From assembly GCA_020072785.1 (NCBI GenBank), contig JAIQGG010000005.1, positions 118,181-182,180 on the forward strand: DNA of 64,000 nucleotides, written 5' to 3'. The position numbers were made by a program, and so were the translations under genes. Source of the DNA: Terriglobia bacterium. Lineage in GTDB: Bacteria; Acidobacteriota; Terriglobia; Acidiferrales; UBA7541. A model generated the notes under the pieces. The model worked only from the letters and a program-made list of their open reading frames with translations. It was not told where the DNA came from and searched no databases. Shown in pieces: positions 1 through 8,247 of the stretch (position 1 is its first letter; each line of letters begins with the position of its first letter).

Positions 1-189
1 AAACCAAGATTGATTGACACATCCTAGATCTTCGCGGGATCGCATGCAGGCTAAGAAGTGTGCGGATAGCCCCAATTGGAGGAGAAACGGGGGCGGGACC
101 GGGCCCGAAAAATGAATCGGCTCCGCTCGCCCGAGCGGCTTGGACCGTGGCGGAACGGCCAAGGCTCGGAGGAGAGGAGCCGAACTTTG

Positions 190-242
190 GCTGTCTCTCG
201 TAACGCGCTGAACCATCCAGGGGTTCAGAAATCAGAGACAGC
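190..242 (-). terminator. Nested stem-loop after the E2 gene
   Basis: A two-tier inverted repeat lies just past the stop of the minus-strand operon. The outer 9-bp stem is GCTGTCTCT (190-198) with AGAGACAGC (234-242). The inner 7-bp stem is CTGAACC (208-214) with GGTTCAG (222-228) around a 7-nt loop. No clear T run follows, so it may be a non-canonical terminator or an mRNA 3'-end stabiliser. Nothing else is recognisable in bases 1-266. Confidence 0.35.
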
Positions 243-266
243 GCTAAATCCTGAAATCGCTTCCCG

Positions 267-1466
267 TCAGCGCAGCCATTTTTCGGGGTCGCGGAGGGCT
301 TCCACCACGTCGTTCATGAACGCCGCGGCGCGCGCCCCGTCCACAACCCGGTGGTCGCTGGAGAGCGTCAACGTCATCACCGGGCGGATGGCCGGCTTGC
401 CATCCACCGGCACCACACGATCGGCAATACGCCCCACGGCAAGAATCGCGACTTGCGGCGGATTGATGATCGCGGTGAACGAGTCCACGTTGAACATCCC
501 AAGGTTGCTGATCGTGAAGGTCCCGCCGGCTATGTCCGCTGGACGCGAGCGGCCCGCGCGGGCGCGCTCTGTGAGGTCCCGCCGCTGGACAGCGATTTCC
601 CCGAGGTCCAGGGCATCCGCCTTGGGAATCACCGTCGCGACCACGCCGTCGTTCACGGCCATGGCCAAGGCCATATTCACATCAGGATTGAGACGGATTG
701 CCGCGCCGGTCCAACTGGCGTTCATCCGCGGGTGCTTGGCCAGGGCACGGGCCACCAGGGCCACCAGCATGTCGGTCTGCGTGGGCTTCACCCCGCGCGC
801 CTTCTCCACGGTTTCGCGCAGCTTCTTGTGCGTTTCCACGAGCGCGCCAGCGTCCACTTCCCGCACTACGAAGAAGTGCGGCACTGTGGTCCAACTCTGC
901 GTGGTGCGCTCGGCCATCAAGCGCCCGATGATACCCAGCGCCTCGGTACCGCCAGCGGCGGCGGCCGGAGCAGCAGCGGGAGCGCCCTTCGCGTCCACCA
1001 AAGCCTGTATGTCCGAAGCCAGAATCTCGCCATCCGCGCCCGATCCGCGCACCTGGGCAATGTCGATGCCGTGCTCGCGCGCCAGGCGCCGCGCTTTGGG
1101 CGAAATCCGCACTCCTCCGCCCGCTGCCTGCGCGGAACGATCCGCGGCGGCTGCGGCCGGACGCGCAGCTTCTGCGCGGGCCGGACTGGGAGCAGCCGCC
1201 GGCGCGCCAGCCGCGGGCACCGCCTCGCCGGGAAGGACGAGCCACGCGATTGTCTGGCCGACGGGAATGACCGCACCTTCGTGCGCGGTAATCCCCGCGA
1301 GAATGCCCTCTCCGGGGGCTTCCACTTCCACCACGGCTTTGTCGGTTTCAATCTCCAGCAGCGGCTCGCCCTTGGCGACGCGTTCGCCTTCTTTTTTCCG
1401 CCAAGCCAGGACCTTGCCGGTTTCCTGCATCAACTCCAGTGCGGGCATTACGACGCTGATAGCCAT
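267..1466 (-). CDS. Dihydrolipoamide acyltransferase (E2) of a 2-oxoacid/acetoin dehydrogenase complex
   Basis: Transfers the acyl group from E1-bound hydroxyethyl-TPP through a lipoyl arm to CoA; cytoplasmic. The 399-residue protein has an N-terminal lipoyl domain (about 2-78) with the lipoylated lysine K43 in ETDKAVVEVEAP. An Ala/Pro-rich linker leads to a peripheral-subunit-binding domain (about 119-157, VRISPKARRLA). The C-terminal acyltransferase core carries the active-site motif DHRVVDG with H372 and D376. It is the last gene of a minus-strand operon with E1alpha and E1beta, but the M24 gene sits between it and E1beta. No E3 (dihydrolipoamide dehydrogenase) gene is in the window. Whether the substrate is pyruvate, acetoin or a branched-chain oxoacid cannot be decided; the compact single-lipoyl layout and roughly 330-residue E1 subunits resemble acetoin (Aco) systems. 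Confidence 0.9.
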   Translation of the reverse strand: MAISVVMPALELMQETGKVLAWRKKEGERVAKGEPLLEIETDKAVVEVEAPGEGILAGITAHEGAVIPVGQTIAWLVLPGEAVPAAGAPAAAPSPARAEAARPAAAAADRSAQAAGGGVRISPKARRLAREHGIDIAQVRGSGADGEILASDIQALVDAKGAPAAAPAAAAGGTEALGIIGRLMAERTTQSWTTVPHFFVVREVDAGALVETHKKLRETVEKARGVKPTQTDMLVALVARALAKHPRMNASWTGAAIRLNPDVNMALAMAVNDGVVATVIPKADALDLGEIAVQRRDLTERARAGRSRPADIAGGTFTISNLGMFNVDSFTAIINPPQVAILAVGRIADRVVPVDGKPAIRPVMTLTLSSDHRVVDGARAAAFMNDVVEALRDPEKWLR

Positions 1467-1495
1467 GGTCCGTGAGAAAAGTGAAGGTCCCGCCC

Positions 1496-2842
1496 TCAGC
1501 TCTTGACTCCGACTCCTTCCATCTTGGCGCTGGCTGCGATCATCTCCTTGACGTGCTGGTTTGGTTCCGGGTCGGACTCGCGCAGCGTCGGCAGCGGCCC
1601 CTTCACGGACACGTAATGCGAGCCCGCGACCAGCAGCTCTTCCGCCGGGAAGCGCGTGATCACCTCGTGGCCGGTTTCCGTCACCACGATCTCTTCTTCG
1701 ATGCGTGCCGCGCTCCAGCCGTCGGTGGAAGGCCAGAACGTCTCCAGCGCGAACACCATGCCCGGCTTGATCTCGCAGGAATGTTCGAGCGAAACGAGCC
1801 GGCTGATCACCGGCTTTTCCCAGATGGCCAGCCCGATGCCGTGGCCGTACTGCAGCGCAAACGCCGCCTCTTCATTCGGGAAGCCGAACTCCTGCGCCTT
1901 GGGCCACACCGCGGCGATCTCCGCGGTCGTGCGCCCGGGCCGCACCAGCGAAATGGCCGCATCCAAATAGTCGCGGCAGCGCTTGTAGGCGTCGGTCATC
2001 GCGTGCGATGCGTAGCCGATGGTGAAAGTGCGGTAATAGCAGGTGCGGTAGCCCATGAACGAGTGCAGAACGTCGTAATACACCGGATCGCCGGGCCGCA
2101 GAATGCGGTCCGAAAACACGTGCGGGTGCGGGTTACAGCGCTCCCCGGAAATCGCGTTCACCGCTTCCACATACTCCGAACCGAGATCGTAGAGGACCTT
2201 GCTGACCAGCCCGACCGCCTGGTTCTCGCTCATGCCCGGCTTCATCGCCCGGTACAGTTCATCGTAGGCGGCGTCCACCATCATCGCGGACGTATTCAGC
2301 AGCTCGATCTCGTCCCGGGTCTTGATCAGGCGCACGTCGGACATGAGCTGCTGCCCGTCGACGATGGTGATTCCTTCCTTCTGCAGGGCGAAGAGGATCG
2401 GCGGCTCGATGATGTCGACTCCCACCGGCTCCTTATGCAGCCCGCGCTTCTCCAGCTCGATGCGGATCTTCTTGGCCACGTCTTCGGCGCGTCCCATCTC
2501 CGGCGACATGGCTCCGCGCAACATGCCGATTCCCGCCCGCGAACGCTCGCCGAGCCACGGGCAATGCAGCTGATGATGCTTGGCCGCCGATCCGAAGTCC
2601 CACAGGATGGGCTCATCCTTCTGCGGCAGCAGCGTGAACCGGCTCATCTTGTCCTGTGCCCAGGTGCCGATGTGCGTGGCGGTGATGTAGCGCACGTTGT
2701 TCATGTCAAAGCAGAGCAGCGAGCCCATCGAGGACTTCGCGAGATGCGCCTTCACCCGGGCCAGGCGCTCGCGGCGCAGGCGGTCGTAATCAATCCTCTG
2801 CTCCCAATCAACGGCCATCAATCCATGTGTAGGTAGCGCCAC
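1496..2842 (-). CDS. M24 (pita-bread fold) metallopeptidase-like protein with an altered metal site
   Basis: The M24 superfamily includes Xaa-Pro aminopeptidases, creatinase and the DMSP lyase DddP. The 448-residue protein has the creatinase-type N-terminal domain (about 1-180) and a C-terminal pita-bread domain. Expected ligands found are D257 (in VYYDVL), H334 (YGHGIG), E367 (FALETF) and about E382 (RIEEEI). The second Asp, expected 11 residues after the first, is cysteine (C268, codon at 2039-2041). The GTG start at 2842 is chosen because AAGGAG lies 7 nt upstream; a later in-frame ATG (2818) lacks such a site. It sits between E1beta (23 nt away) and E2 (29 nt away), so it belongs to that operon. 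Its reaction is unknown; peptidase, lyase and amidinohydrolase roles are all possible. Confidence 0.8.
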   Translation of the reverse strand: MALPTHGLMAVDWEQRIDYDRLRRERLARVKAHLAKSSMGSLLCFDMNNVRYITATHIGTWAQDKMSRFTLLPQKDEPILWDFGSAAKHHQLHCPWLGERSRAGIGMLRGAMSPEMGRAEDVAKKIRIELEKRGLHKEPVGVDIIEPPILFALQKEGITIVDGQQLMSDVRLIKTRDEIELLNTSAMMVDAAYDELYRAMKPGMSENQAVGLVSKVLYDLGSEYVEAVNAISGERCNPHPHVFSDRILRPGDPVYYDVLHSFMGYRTCYYRTFTIGYASHAMTDAYKRCRDYLDAAISLVRPGRTTAEIAAVWPKAQEFGFPNEEAAFALQYGHGIGLAIWEKPVISRLVSLEHSCEIKPGMVFALETFWPSTDGWSAARIEEEIVVTETGHEVITRFPAEELLVAGSHYVSVKGPLPTLRESDPEPNQHVKEMIAASAKMEGVGVKS

Positions 2843-2865
2843 GTCAGGTCTCCTTGTTGCAAATT

Positions 2866-3861
2866 TCAGGAACGGCTACAGAGCGCACGGGCCGCATCGA
2901 AGACCGTGCGGTCGGTGGGCAAAGTTGCATCTTCGAGGGGCGGCGAGAACGGAATCGGAACGTGCATGGCTCCGATGCGCTTCACCGGTCCGTCCAGTTG
3001 ATAAAATGCGCCTTCGGCGATCACCGCGGCGATCTCCGCCGCCACGCCGTACCGCCCGTAGCCTTCGTCCATGACGATGGCCCGGGAGGTCTTCTTGACC
3101 GAGTCGACGATGGTTTTCTCGTCGAGCGGCCAGGTCGTGCGCGGATCGACCACTTCGGCGCTGATCCCCGCCTCGTCCAGCAGCTTCGCGGCGTCCAGGG
3201 CCACTTGCACCATGCTGCTGGTGGCCACGATGGTGATGTCGCGGCCCACGCGCTTCACATCGGCCACGCCCAGCGGAATCGTGTACTCCTCGGCGGGTAC
3301 CGGCCCCTTCAACTTGTACATCATCTTGTCTTCGAAAAAGACGACCGGATTCTCGTCGCGGATCGCCGTCTTCAGCAGTCCTTTGGCATCGTACGGCGTG
3401 GATGGCAGCACCACCTTGAGCCCCGGAACGTGGCTGAACCACGCATGCAGCGACTGCGAATGCTGCGCCGCCGACCGCCGCGCGGCTCCCATCGTCGTGC
3501 GCATCACCATCGGGACTTTCCACGTGCCACCCGACATGTAATGCACCTTGGCCGCCTGATTCACCATCTGATCCATCGTCAGGGTGATGAAATCTCCGAA
3601 CATGATGTCCACGACGGGACGCACGCCCGTCATGGCCGCGCCCACGGCGAGGCCCGTAAACCCGGCTTCCGAAATCGGCGTGTCAATCACACGCCCGGTG
3701 CCGAATTCTTCCACCAGGCCCGACAGCACCTTGAACGGCGTGCCGGCTTCGGCCACATCCTCGCCGAGAATGCACACCTTGGGATCGCGGCGCATCTCTT
3801 CCGCCAGCGCTTCTTTGATCGCTTGGGCGAACGTCAATTCACGCACGGCATCTTCAGGCAT
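2866..3861 (-). CDS. 2-oxoacid/acetoin dehydrogenase E1 component, beta subunit
   Basis: Forms the thiamine-diphosphate-dependent E1 heterotetramer with the upstream alpha subunit and decarboxylates or cleaves the substrate before transfer to E2. It has 331 residues from the ATG at 3861, typical for AcoB/PdhB. The N-terminal GEDVAEAG (about 33-40) carries the conserved Glu that activates TPP, and the transketolase C-terminal domain follows residue 200. The start at 3861 is preferred over an upstream in-frame codon because it overlaps the alpha-subunit stop by 8 nt, the arrangement expected for translational coupling. Confidence 0.92.
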   Translation of the reverse strand: MPEDAVRELTFAQAIKEALAEEMRRDPKVCILGEDVAEAGTPFKVLSGLVEEFGTGRVIDTPISEAGFTGLAVGAAMTGVRPVVDIMFGDFITLTMDQMVNQAAKVHYMSGGTWKVPMVMRTTMGAARRSAAQHSQSLHAWFSHVPGLKVVLPSTPYDAKGLLKTAIRDENPVVFFEDKMMYKLKGPVPAEEYTIPLGVADVKRVGRDITIVATSSMVQVALDAAKLLDEAGISAEVVDPRTTWPLDEKTIVDSVKKTSRAIVMDEGYGRYGVAAEIAAVIAEGAFYQLDGPVKRIGAMHVPIPFSPPLEDATLPTDRTVFDAARALCSRS

Positions 3862-4852
3862 AAATGTCCTGCTCCACTTGGTCCACACCGGGATAGGGTG
3901 CCGCCAAAGCGAACTCGACGGCTTTCTTCATTTCCGCTTCGATCTCCGCGTAAATTCCATCGAGCTGGGCTTTCTCCGCATGCTTCTGCTCGAGGAGCCA
4001 ACTGGAGAAAAGCTTGATGGGATCGCGCTCTCCTATCCAGAGTTGCTCTTCCTGCTTCGAGCGGTAGTATTCGCGGCTGATGTCGCCGACATGGTGGCCG
4101 GTGTATCGGTAGGTCTTGCACATCAGCAGCGCCGGTCCCTCGCCGCGCCGCGCCCGCTCGATGAGCCGCGTCGCTGTCGCATTCACCACGCGCACGTCCT
4201 GACCGTCCACGCTCTCCGCGTGCAGCCCGAACGCCGTGCCCCGTGCCAGGATGTCCCCGGCCGTCGTCTCCGTGTAGTGCGTGTACTCGTTATACAGATT
4301 GTTTTCGCAGACGTAGATCACCGGCAGCTTCCAGAGCTGCGCCAGGTTCATGACCTCGTAGAGTACGCCTTGTCCCAGCGCTCCCTCGCCGAAGAAGCAC
4401 ACCGCCACTTGTCCAGTCTTCAGCTGCTTGGCGGAAAACGCCGCTCCCGTGGCAATCCCTGCGCTCCCGCCAACAATAGCGTTCGCGCCCAAGTTTCCCG
4501 TCTTGGGGTCGGCAATGTGCATCGAGCCACCCTTGCCGCGGCAATAGCCCCCTTCTTTGCCCAGCAGTTCCGCGAACATGCGATCCGGCGCCGCGCCCTT
4601 GGCCAGGCAATGCCCGTGCCCGCGATGCGTGCTGGTGATGTAGTCATCGGCCCGCAGCGCCTCGCAGATCCCCACAGCCACGGCCTCTTCGCCCGAGTAT
4701 AGGTGCGCGAGCCCCGGCATCAGCGCGCGCTTGTACAGCTCGTTGACCTGCTCTTCAAACAGGCGGATGCGCAGCATCTGCCTGTACATCCTCATCCACT
4801 GCTGGACGCCGAGCGCGGTCTGCGTCTCGGAACTACCGGTGGCTATGGTCAT
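3854..4852 (-). CDS. 2-oxoacid/acetoin dehydrogenase E1 component, alpha subunit
   Basis: TPP-binding subunit of E1. The 332-residue protein shows STHRGHGH (74-81), the substrate-side segment conserved in E1alpha proteins, and a TPP-binding motif GEGALGQG (155-162) ending in CENN (182-185). The usual GDG is GEG here, a conservative change. Its ATG overlaps the stop of the upstream hydroxyacid dehydrogenase (ATGA, 4849-4852) and its 3' end overlaps the E1beta start, so these genes are translationally linked. The family is confident; the substrate is not. Confidence 0.92.
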   Translation of the reverse strand: MTIATGSSETQTALGVQQWMRMYRQMLRIRLFEEQVNELYKRALMPGLAHLYSGEEAVAVGICEALRADDYITSTHRGHGHCLAKGAAPDRMFAELLGKEGGYCRGKGGSMHIADPKTGNLGANAIVGGSAGIATGAAFSAKQLKTGQVAVCFFGEGALGQGVLYEVMNLAQLWKLPVIYVCENNLYNEYTHYTETTAGDILARGTAFGLHAESVDGQDVRVVNATATRLIERARRGEGPALLMCKTYRYTGHHVGDISREYYRSKQEEQLWIGERDPIKLFSSWLLEQKHAEKAQLDGIYAEIEAEMKKAVEFALAAPYPGVDQVEQDIYA

Positions 4853-5730
4853 TTCGCAACTCCGGACATGCGCGCCAGCACGTCAAACAGCACGGCGAAA
4901 TCCTGTTCCACCATGCCCATACCCCGCGCGGCGGTCAGGAACTCGTTGGTCACCGCGGTCGTCGGCAGTGGCACATCGAGCTGCCGCCCCAATTCCAGGG
5001 CCAGCAGCATATCCTTCTGCATCATGTTTACGTTGAACCACGCCTCGCCGGGCATCTTCAGAATGAACGGTCCGCGGTATTGCACCATCGGCGACGCCAC
5101 CACGCTGTGCGTGAGCACGTCCACCGCGACCTCGCGCGCCACTCCGCTCTTCTCCGCCAGCAGCACGCCTTCGGAAAACGCCAGCATTTGCACAGCCAGA
5201 CTCAGATTTACGGCGATTTTCATCGCCAGCGCCAGCCCGTTATCCCCCACATGAGTGACTTTGGGGCCGATATCCAACAGCAGCGGCTTCACCTTCTCAA
5301 ACGTTTCCTTGCGCCCCCCGACCATCACCGACAGCTTCCCTTCCTGCAGCGTAATCACGCTTCCGGAGACCGGCGCATCCACCAGGTCCGCGCCCTTTTC
5401 CCGCACCTTGGCGGCCAGGCTGCGGCTGGCTTCCGGGCTGATCGTGCTCATGTCCACCAGCGTCTTGCCCTTACCGACCCCGGCCAATATCCCGTCCGGC
5501 CCCTCCATGATGGACATCAGCGCCTTGGTGTTGGTGACCATGGAAAAGGTCACGTCGGCAGCCACAGCCACCGCCCGCGGCGAATCGGCCCACTTCATGC
5601 CCTTCTTCATCAGCCAGTCGGCCTTCCCACGCGTGCGGTTGTACCCCGTCACCGTGTGGCCCTTGTCCAGCAGGCGGCTCACCATCTGACTGCCCATTAC
5701 TCCGAGGCCTACAAACCCAAGATTTGCCAT
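4849..5730 (-). CDS. NAD-dependent beta-hydroxyacid dehydrogenase (3-hydroxyisobutyrate / tartronate-semialdehyde reductase family)
   Basis: Reversibly oxidises a beta-hydroxyacid to its semialdehyde with NAD(P); cytosolic. The 293-residue protein has the Rossmann motif GLGVMG (8-13), the substrate loop DAPVSGS (118-124) and catalytic lysine K171 in AMKIAVN, all characteristic of the family. It lies 20 nt downstream of GntR-1 and overlaps E1alpha by 4 nt, so it is the first structural gene of the operon. A semialdehyde product would fit the nearby succinate-semialdehyde dehydrogenase-type gene, but that link is inference. A second family member is at 25454-26365. Confidence 0.9.
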   Translation of the reverse strand: MANLGFVGLGVMGSQMVSRLLDKGHTVTGYNRTRGKADWLMKKGMKWADSPRAVAVAADVTFSMVTNTKALMSIMEGPDGILAGVGKGKTLVDMSTISPEASRSLAAKVREKGADLVDAPVSGSVITLQEGKLSVMVGGRKETFEKVKPLLLDIGPKVTHVGDNGLALAMKIAVNLSLAVQMLAFSEGVLLAEKSGVAREVAVDVLTHSVVASPMVQYRGPFILKMPGEAWFNVNMMQKDMLLALELGRQLDVPLPTTAVTNEFLTAARGMGMVEQDFAVLFDVLARMSGVAK

Positions 5731-5750
5731 CTCACTCTGTCTCCCGGCTC

Positions 5751-6476
5751 TTAAACTTTCTTCTTAACGTCCGGTATCCGCCCCCCGGACGCGTCTTGCG
5801 AATCCTCCCGGATCTGCTGCAGGTGCGCACGCATCGCTTCCCGCGCTCGGTCCGCATCACGATGTTCCACGGCATCGAGAATACGTTTGTGGTGAAACTG
5901 CCCGCGTTCTGGACCGCCCGCGGTCAGAAAGATGCGCATGCGCTGCTCACGTAGCAACCCGACGATGGAGTCGGTCACCGACAAAATGAGGGGATTGGCC
6001 GCCGCTTCGGCCAGGGAAAGATGAAAATCGAGGTCCGCCTCGATAAAGGCGTTGGGATCCTGCATGGAACGGTCCATGACGGCGACTGCCTCGCGCATAG
6101 CGGAGAGATGCGCCTCTTCAGCGCGGCTCGCCGCCAAAGCGGCGATTTCCGGCTCGAGAATGGCGCGCATTTCCGCTAGATGCGCGGACCCGTCCGACTG
6201 CCCAAATTTAATCATCAGATCGAAGGACTGCTTGATGGCTTGCGAGGTGCCGTTAGTGATGAAGGTGCCACGGCCCGAGTACGCTTCCACTAAACCTTTT
6301 TCGTGCAGCGCCTTGACCGCTTCCCGGACGGCGGTGCGACTGACGCCAAACCGTTGAGCAAGGTCACGTTCTGCGGGCAACTGGTCGCCCGCCTTGAGCG
6401 CGCCCTTCTGGATTGATTCCTCGATCTGTTGAACGATCTGCTCGTACAAACGTAAAGATTGAACAGCTTTGTACAC
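5751..6476 (-). CDS. GntR-family transcriptional regulator, FadR/FCD subfamily (GntR-1)
   Basis: Local metabolite-responsive DNA-binding regulator. The N-terminal winged helix (about 1-75) contains PAERDLAQRFGVSRTAVRE; the C-terminal all-helical FCD domain has the metal-ligand spacing seen in ADLDFHLSLAEAA plus a later FHHKR. I choose the GTG at 6476, giving 241 residues, because AGGGGGAG lies 4 nt upstream; the longer frame to 6548 begins with a Cys-rich segment unlike this family. The operator TGGTCTGACCA, matching the FadR-type consensus TGGTNNNACCA, lies 113 nt upstream of its start and again in front of the aldehyde dehydrogenase. I infer autoregulation and control of that gene. Confidence 0.88.
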   Translation of the reverse strand: MYKAVQSLRLYEQIVQQIEESIQKGALKAGDQLPAERDLAQRFGVSRTAVREAVKALHEKGLVEAYSGRGTFITNGTSQAIKQSFDLMIKFGQSDGSAHLAEMRAILEPEIAALAASRAEEAHLSAMREAVAVMDRSMQDPNAFIEADLDFHLSLAEAAANPLILSVTDSIVGLLREQRMRIFLTAGGPERGQFHHKRILDAVEHRDADRAREAMRAHLQQIREDSQDASGGRIPDVKKKV

Positions 6477-6588
6477 GGTACTCCCCCTACGCAAAACGAA
6501 TCGATCGAAAGGCTGTGCTTTAGTTGCGGCACAACGGCAGAAGCACAAAACAAGGCTTCAAGTCGTGATTATTCATTCCCCGGTCTAT

Positions 6589-6599
6589 TGGTCTGACCA
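6589..6599. promoter_or_regulatory. Predicted GntR-1 operator TGGTCTGACCA (copy 1)
   Basis: An 11-bp palindrome TGGT-CTG-ACCA between the aldehyde dehydrogenase stop and the GntR-1 start, identical to the copy at 8104-8114. It matches the published FadR-type consensus TGGTNNNACCA. Binding by GntR-1 is inferred from proximity and family. Confidence 0.65.
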
Positions 6600-6632
6600 C
6601 CATATCACAGGACCAATACCAGCACAACTCTT

Positions 6633-8003
6633 TTATGATTCCTGAATCCACACCGTCTTGGCATTCGTAAACTCTCGAATCCCGTGGATGCTCAGCTCGC
6701 GTCCGTGCCCGGACTGCTTCACGCCCCCAAACGGGACTCTCGGATCGGAGGCTACCATCTTGTTGATAAACACCATTCCTGCATCCAGATCATTGATGAA
6801 GCGCTCGCGTTCGGCTTTGTCATTGGTCCAGGCGCTGGCGCCCAGCCCGAAGCGCGTGTCGTTGGCGATGCGGATGGCGTCGTCCACGTCTTTTGCGCGG
6901 AAGACACACGCCACCGGCCCGAACAGCTCTTCCTTGTAGGCTGGGCAATCCTTGGGAATGTTCGTCAGGACCGTCGGCGCATAAAAATTGCCCGGGCGCG
7001 GCAACTTCTTGCCACCGGTCAGAATCCGCGCACCGGCCTGCACCGACTTCTGCACGTCCCGGTCAAGATCGGTTACACCGTCCGGAGTAGCCAGCGGCCC
7101 GACGTCGACACTCTCATCGAACGGATCGCCCACTTTCAGCGCCTCCATCCGCGCGACGAATTTCCGTTCAAATGCATCGGCAATCGATTCGGCCACGATA
7201 AAGCGCTTGGCGGCGATGCACGACTGCCCGTTGTTCACACATCTCGCTTTCACGCCGGACTCCACCGCAGCGTCCAGATTCGCACTGGGCATGACGATGA
7301 AGGGATCGCTCCCGCCCAGCTCCAGCACAACCTTCTTGATGCGTTTGGCCGCGCCGATTCCCACTTCAATCCCTGCGCCTTCGCTGCCCGTGAGTGTGGC
7401 GGCTACTACCCGCGGGTCATTGAGAACACCGTCGACTTTGGCCGAGCCGATCAGCAGCGTCTGAAAAACGCCTTCGGCAAAACCAGCCCTGCGAAAAAGA
7501 TCCTCGACAGCCAGCGCTGATTGCGGCACGTTCGACGCGTGCTTCAGCAGCCCCACATTGCCCGCCATCAAAGCCGGCGCGGCGAAGCGCAGCACCTGCC
7601 AGAAGGGATAATTCCACGGCATCACCGCCAGGACCGGGCCGATCGGAAGGTAACGCACGAAGCTGCGGCTGGCGCTGGTCTCGATGATTTCATCCGCTAG
7701 AAAACGCTCGGCGTTCTCCGCATAATAGCGGCATCCCGAAGCGCATTTCAGGACTTCGTCCACCGCGGAGCGATAAGTTTTCCCCATCTCCGTGGTCATC
7801 AGCCGGCCAAAAACTTCCTTGTCCTTTTCCAGTATCTCCGCCACCTTGAGCATCAACCGGGTGCGTTCCGCAAAAGGCATCTTGCGGTGCCTGGCAAACG
7901 CGCTCGTTGCGCGCTGCAACTTCTCTTCGATCTGCGCGTCGGTCAGTGGCTCGAATATCTTCAGGGTCTCGCCTGTTGCGGGATTAATCGTGGCTATAGC
8001 CAT
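6633..8003 (-). CDS. NAD(P)-dependent succinate-semialdehyde dehydrogenase-type aldehyde dehydrogenase
   Basis: Oxidises an aldehyde, probably a short semialdehyde, to the acid. The 456-residue protein has the ALDH motifs MPWNYPFWQ (128-136), general-base E228 in VLELGGSDP and nucleophile C262 in NNGQSCIAAKRF. Length and the MPWNYPFW signature fit the Sad/YneI type of succinate-semialdehyde dehydrogenase more than betaine aldehyde dehydrogenases. GGAGG lies about 10 nt before the ATG. It stands as its own unit, with a predicted extended -10 promoter and GntR-1 operator upstream. The exact substrate is not fixed by sequence. Confidence 0.88.
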   Translation of the reverse strand: MAIATINPATGETLKIFEPLTDAQIEEKLQRATSAFARHRKMPFAERTRLMLKVAEILEKDKEVFGRLMTTEMGKTYRSAVDEVLKCASGCRYYAENAERFLADEIIETSASRSFVRYLPIGPVLAVMPWNYPFWQVLRFAAPALMAGNVGLLKHASNVPQSALAVEDLFRRAGFAEGVFQTLLIGSAKVDGVLNDPRVVAATLTGSEGAGIEVGIGAAKRIKKVVLELGGSDPFIVMPSANLDAAVESGVKARCVNNGQSCIAAKRFIVAESIADAFERKFVARMEALKVGDPFDESVDVGPLATPDGVTDLDRDVQKSVQAGARILTGGKKLPRPGNFYAPTVLTNIPKDCPAYKEELFGPVACVFRAKDVDDAIRIANDTRFGLGASAWTNDKAERERFINDLDAGMVFINKMVASDPRVPFGGVKQSGHGRELSIHGIREFTNAKTVWIQES

Positions 8004-8102
8004 TGCGGCTCATCCTCCGGGGTGCCTTTCGGCATTAGATCGCTTTTATCCAATAGAAAGACTGCTGCCAGCCGAACAACTTGTCAGGCCCAGCCGGAAT
8101 TT

Positions 8103-8122
8103 ATGGTCTGACCATTATACCA
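8103..8122 (-). promoter_or_regulatory. Extended -10 promoter overlapped by GntR-1 operator (copy 2)
   Basis: On the minus strand TGGTATAAT (-10 hexamer TATAAT at 8119-8114, preceded by TGG as an extended -10) runs directly into the palindrome TGGTCTGACCA (8104-8114). The operator would cover the start of transcription of the aldehyde dehydrogenase gene beginning at 8003, so repression by steric block is likely. No good -35 is visible. Confidence 0.6.
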
Positions 8123-8247
8123 TAGCGCTCCCGGCGCAGACCTTCTGCGGGCCTATATAGTAAGGATAAAAATTGCCTGTATGTGTTTGGATTCCTTCGC
8201 GGTGGAGCCGTCTTACCTGTTTTCGGAGAGTCTTTTACTGCTTTCAA

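Noticed and set aside
1496-2842. Calling the M24 protein a DMSP lyase (DddP)
   Set aside because: Overall resemblance is limited to the shared fold, the Asp spacing differs from what I recall for DddP, and one ligand is Cys. I kept the family-level call.
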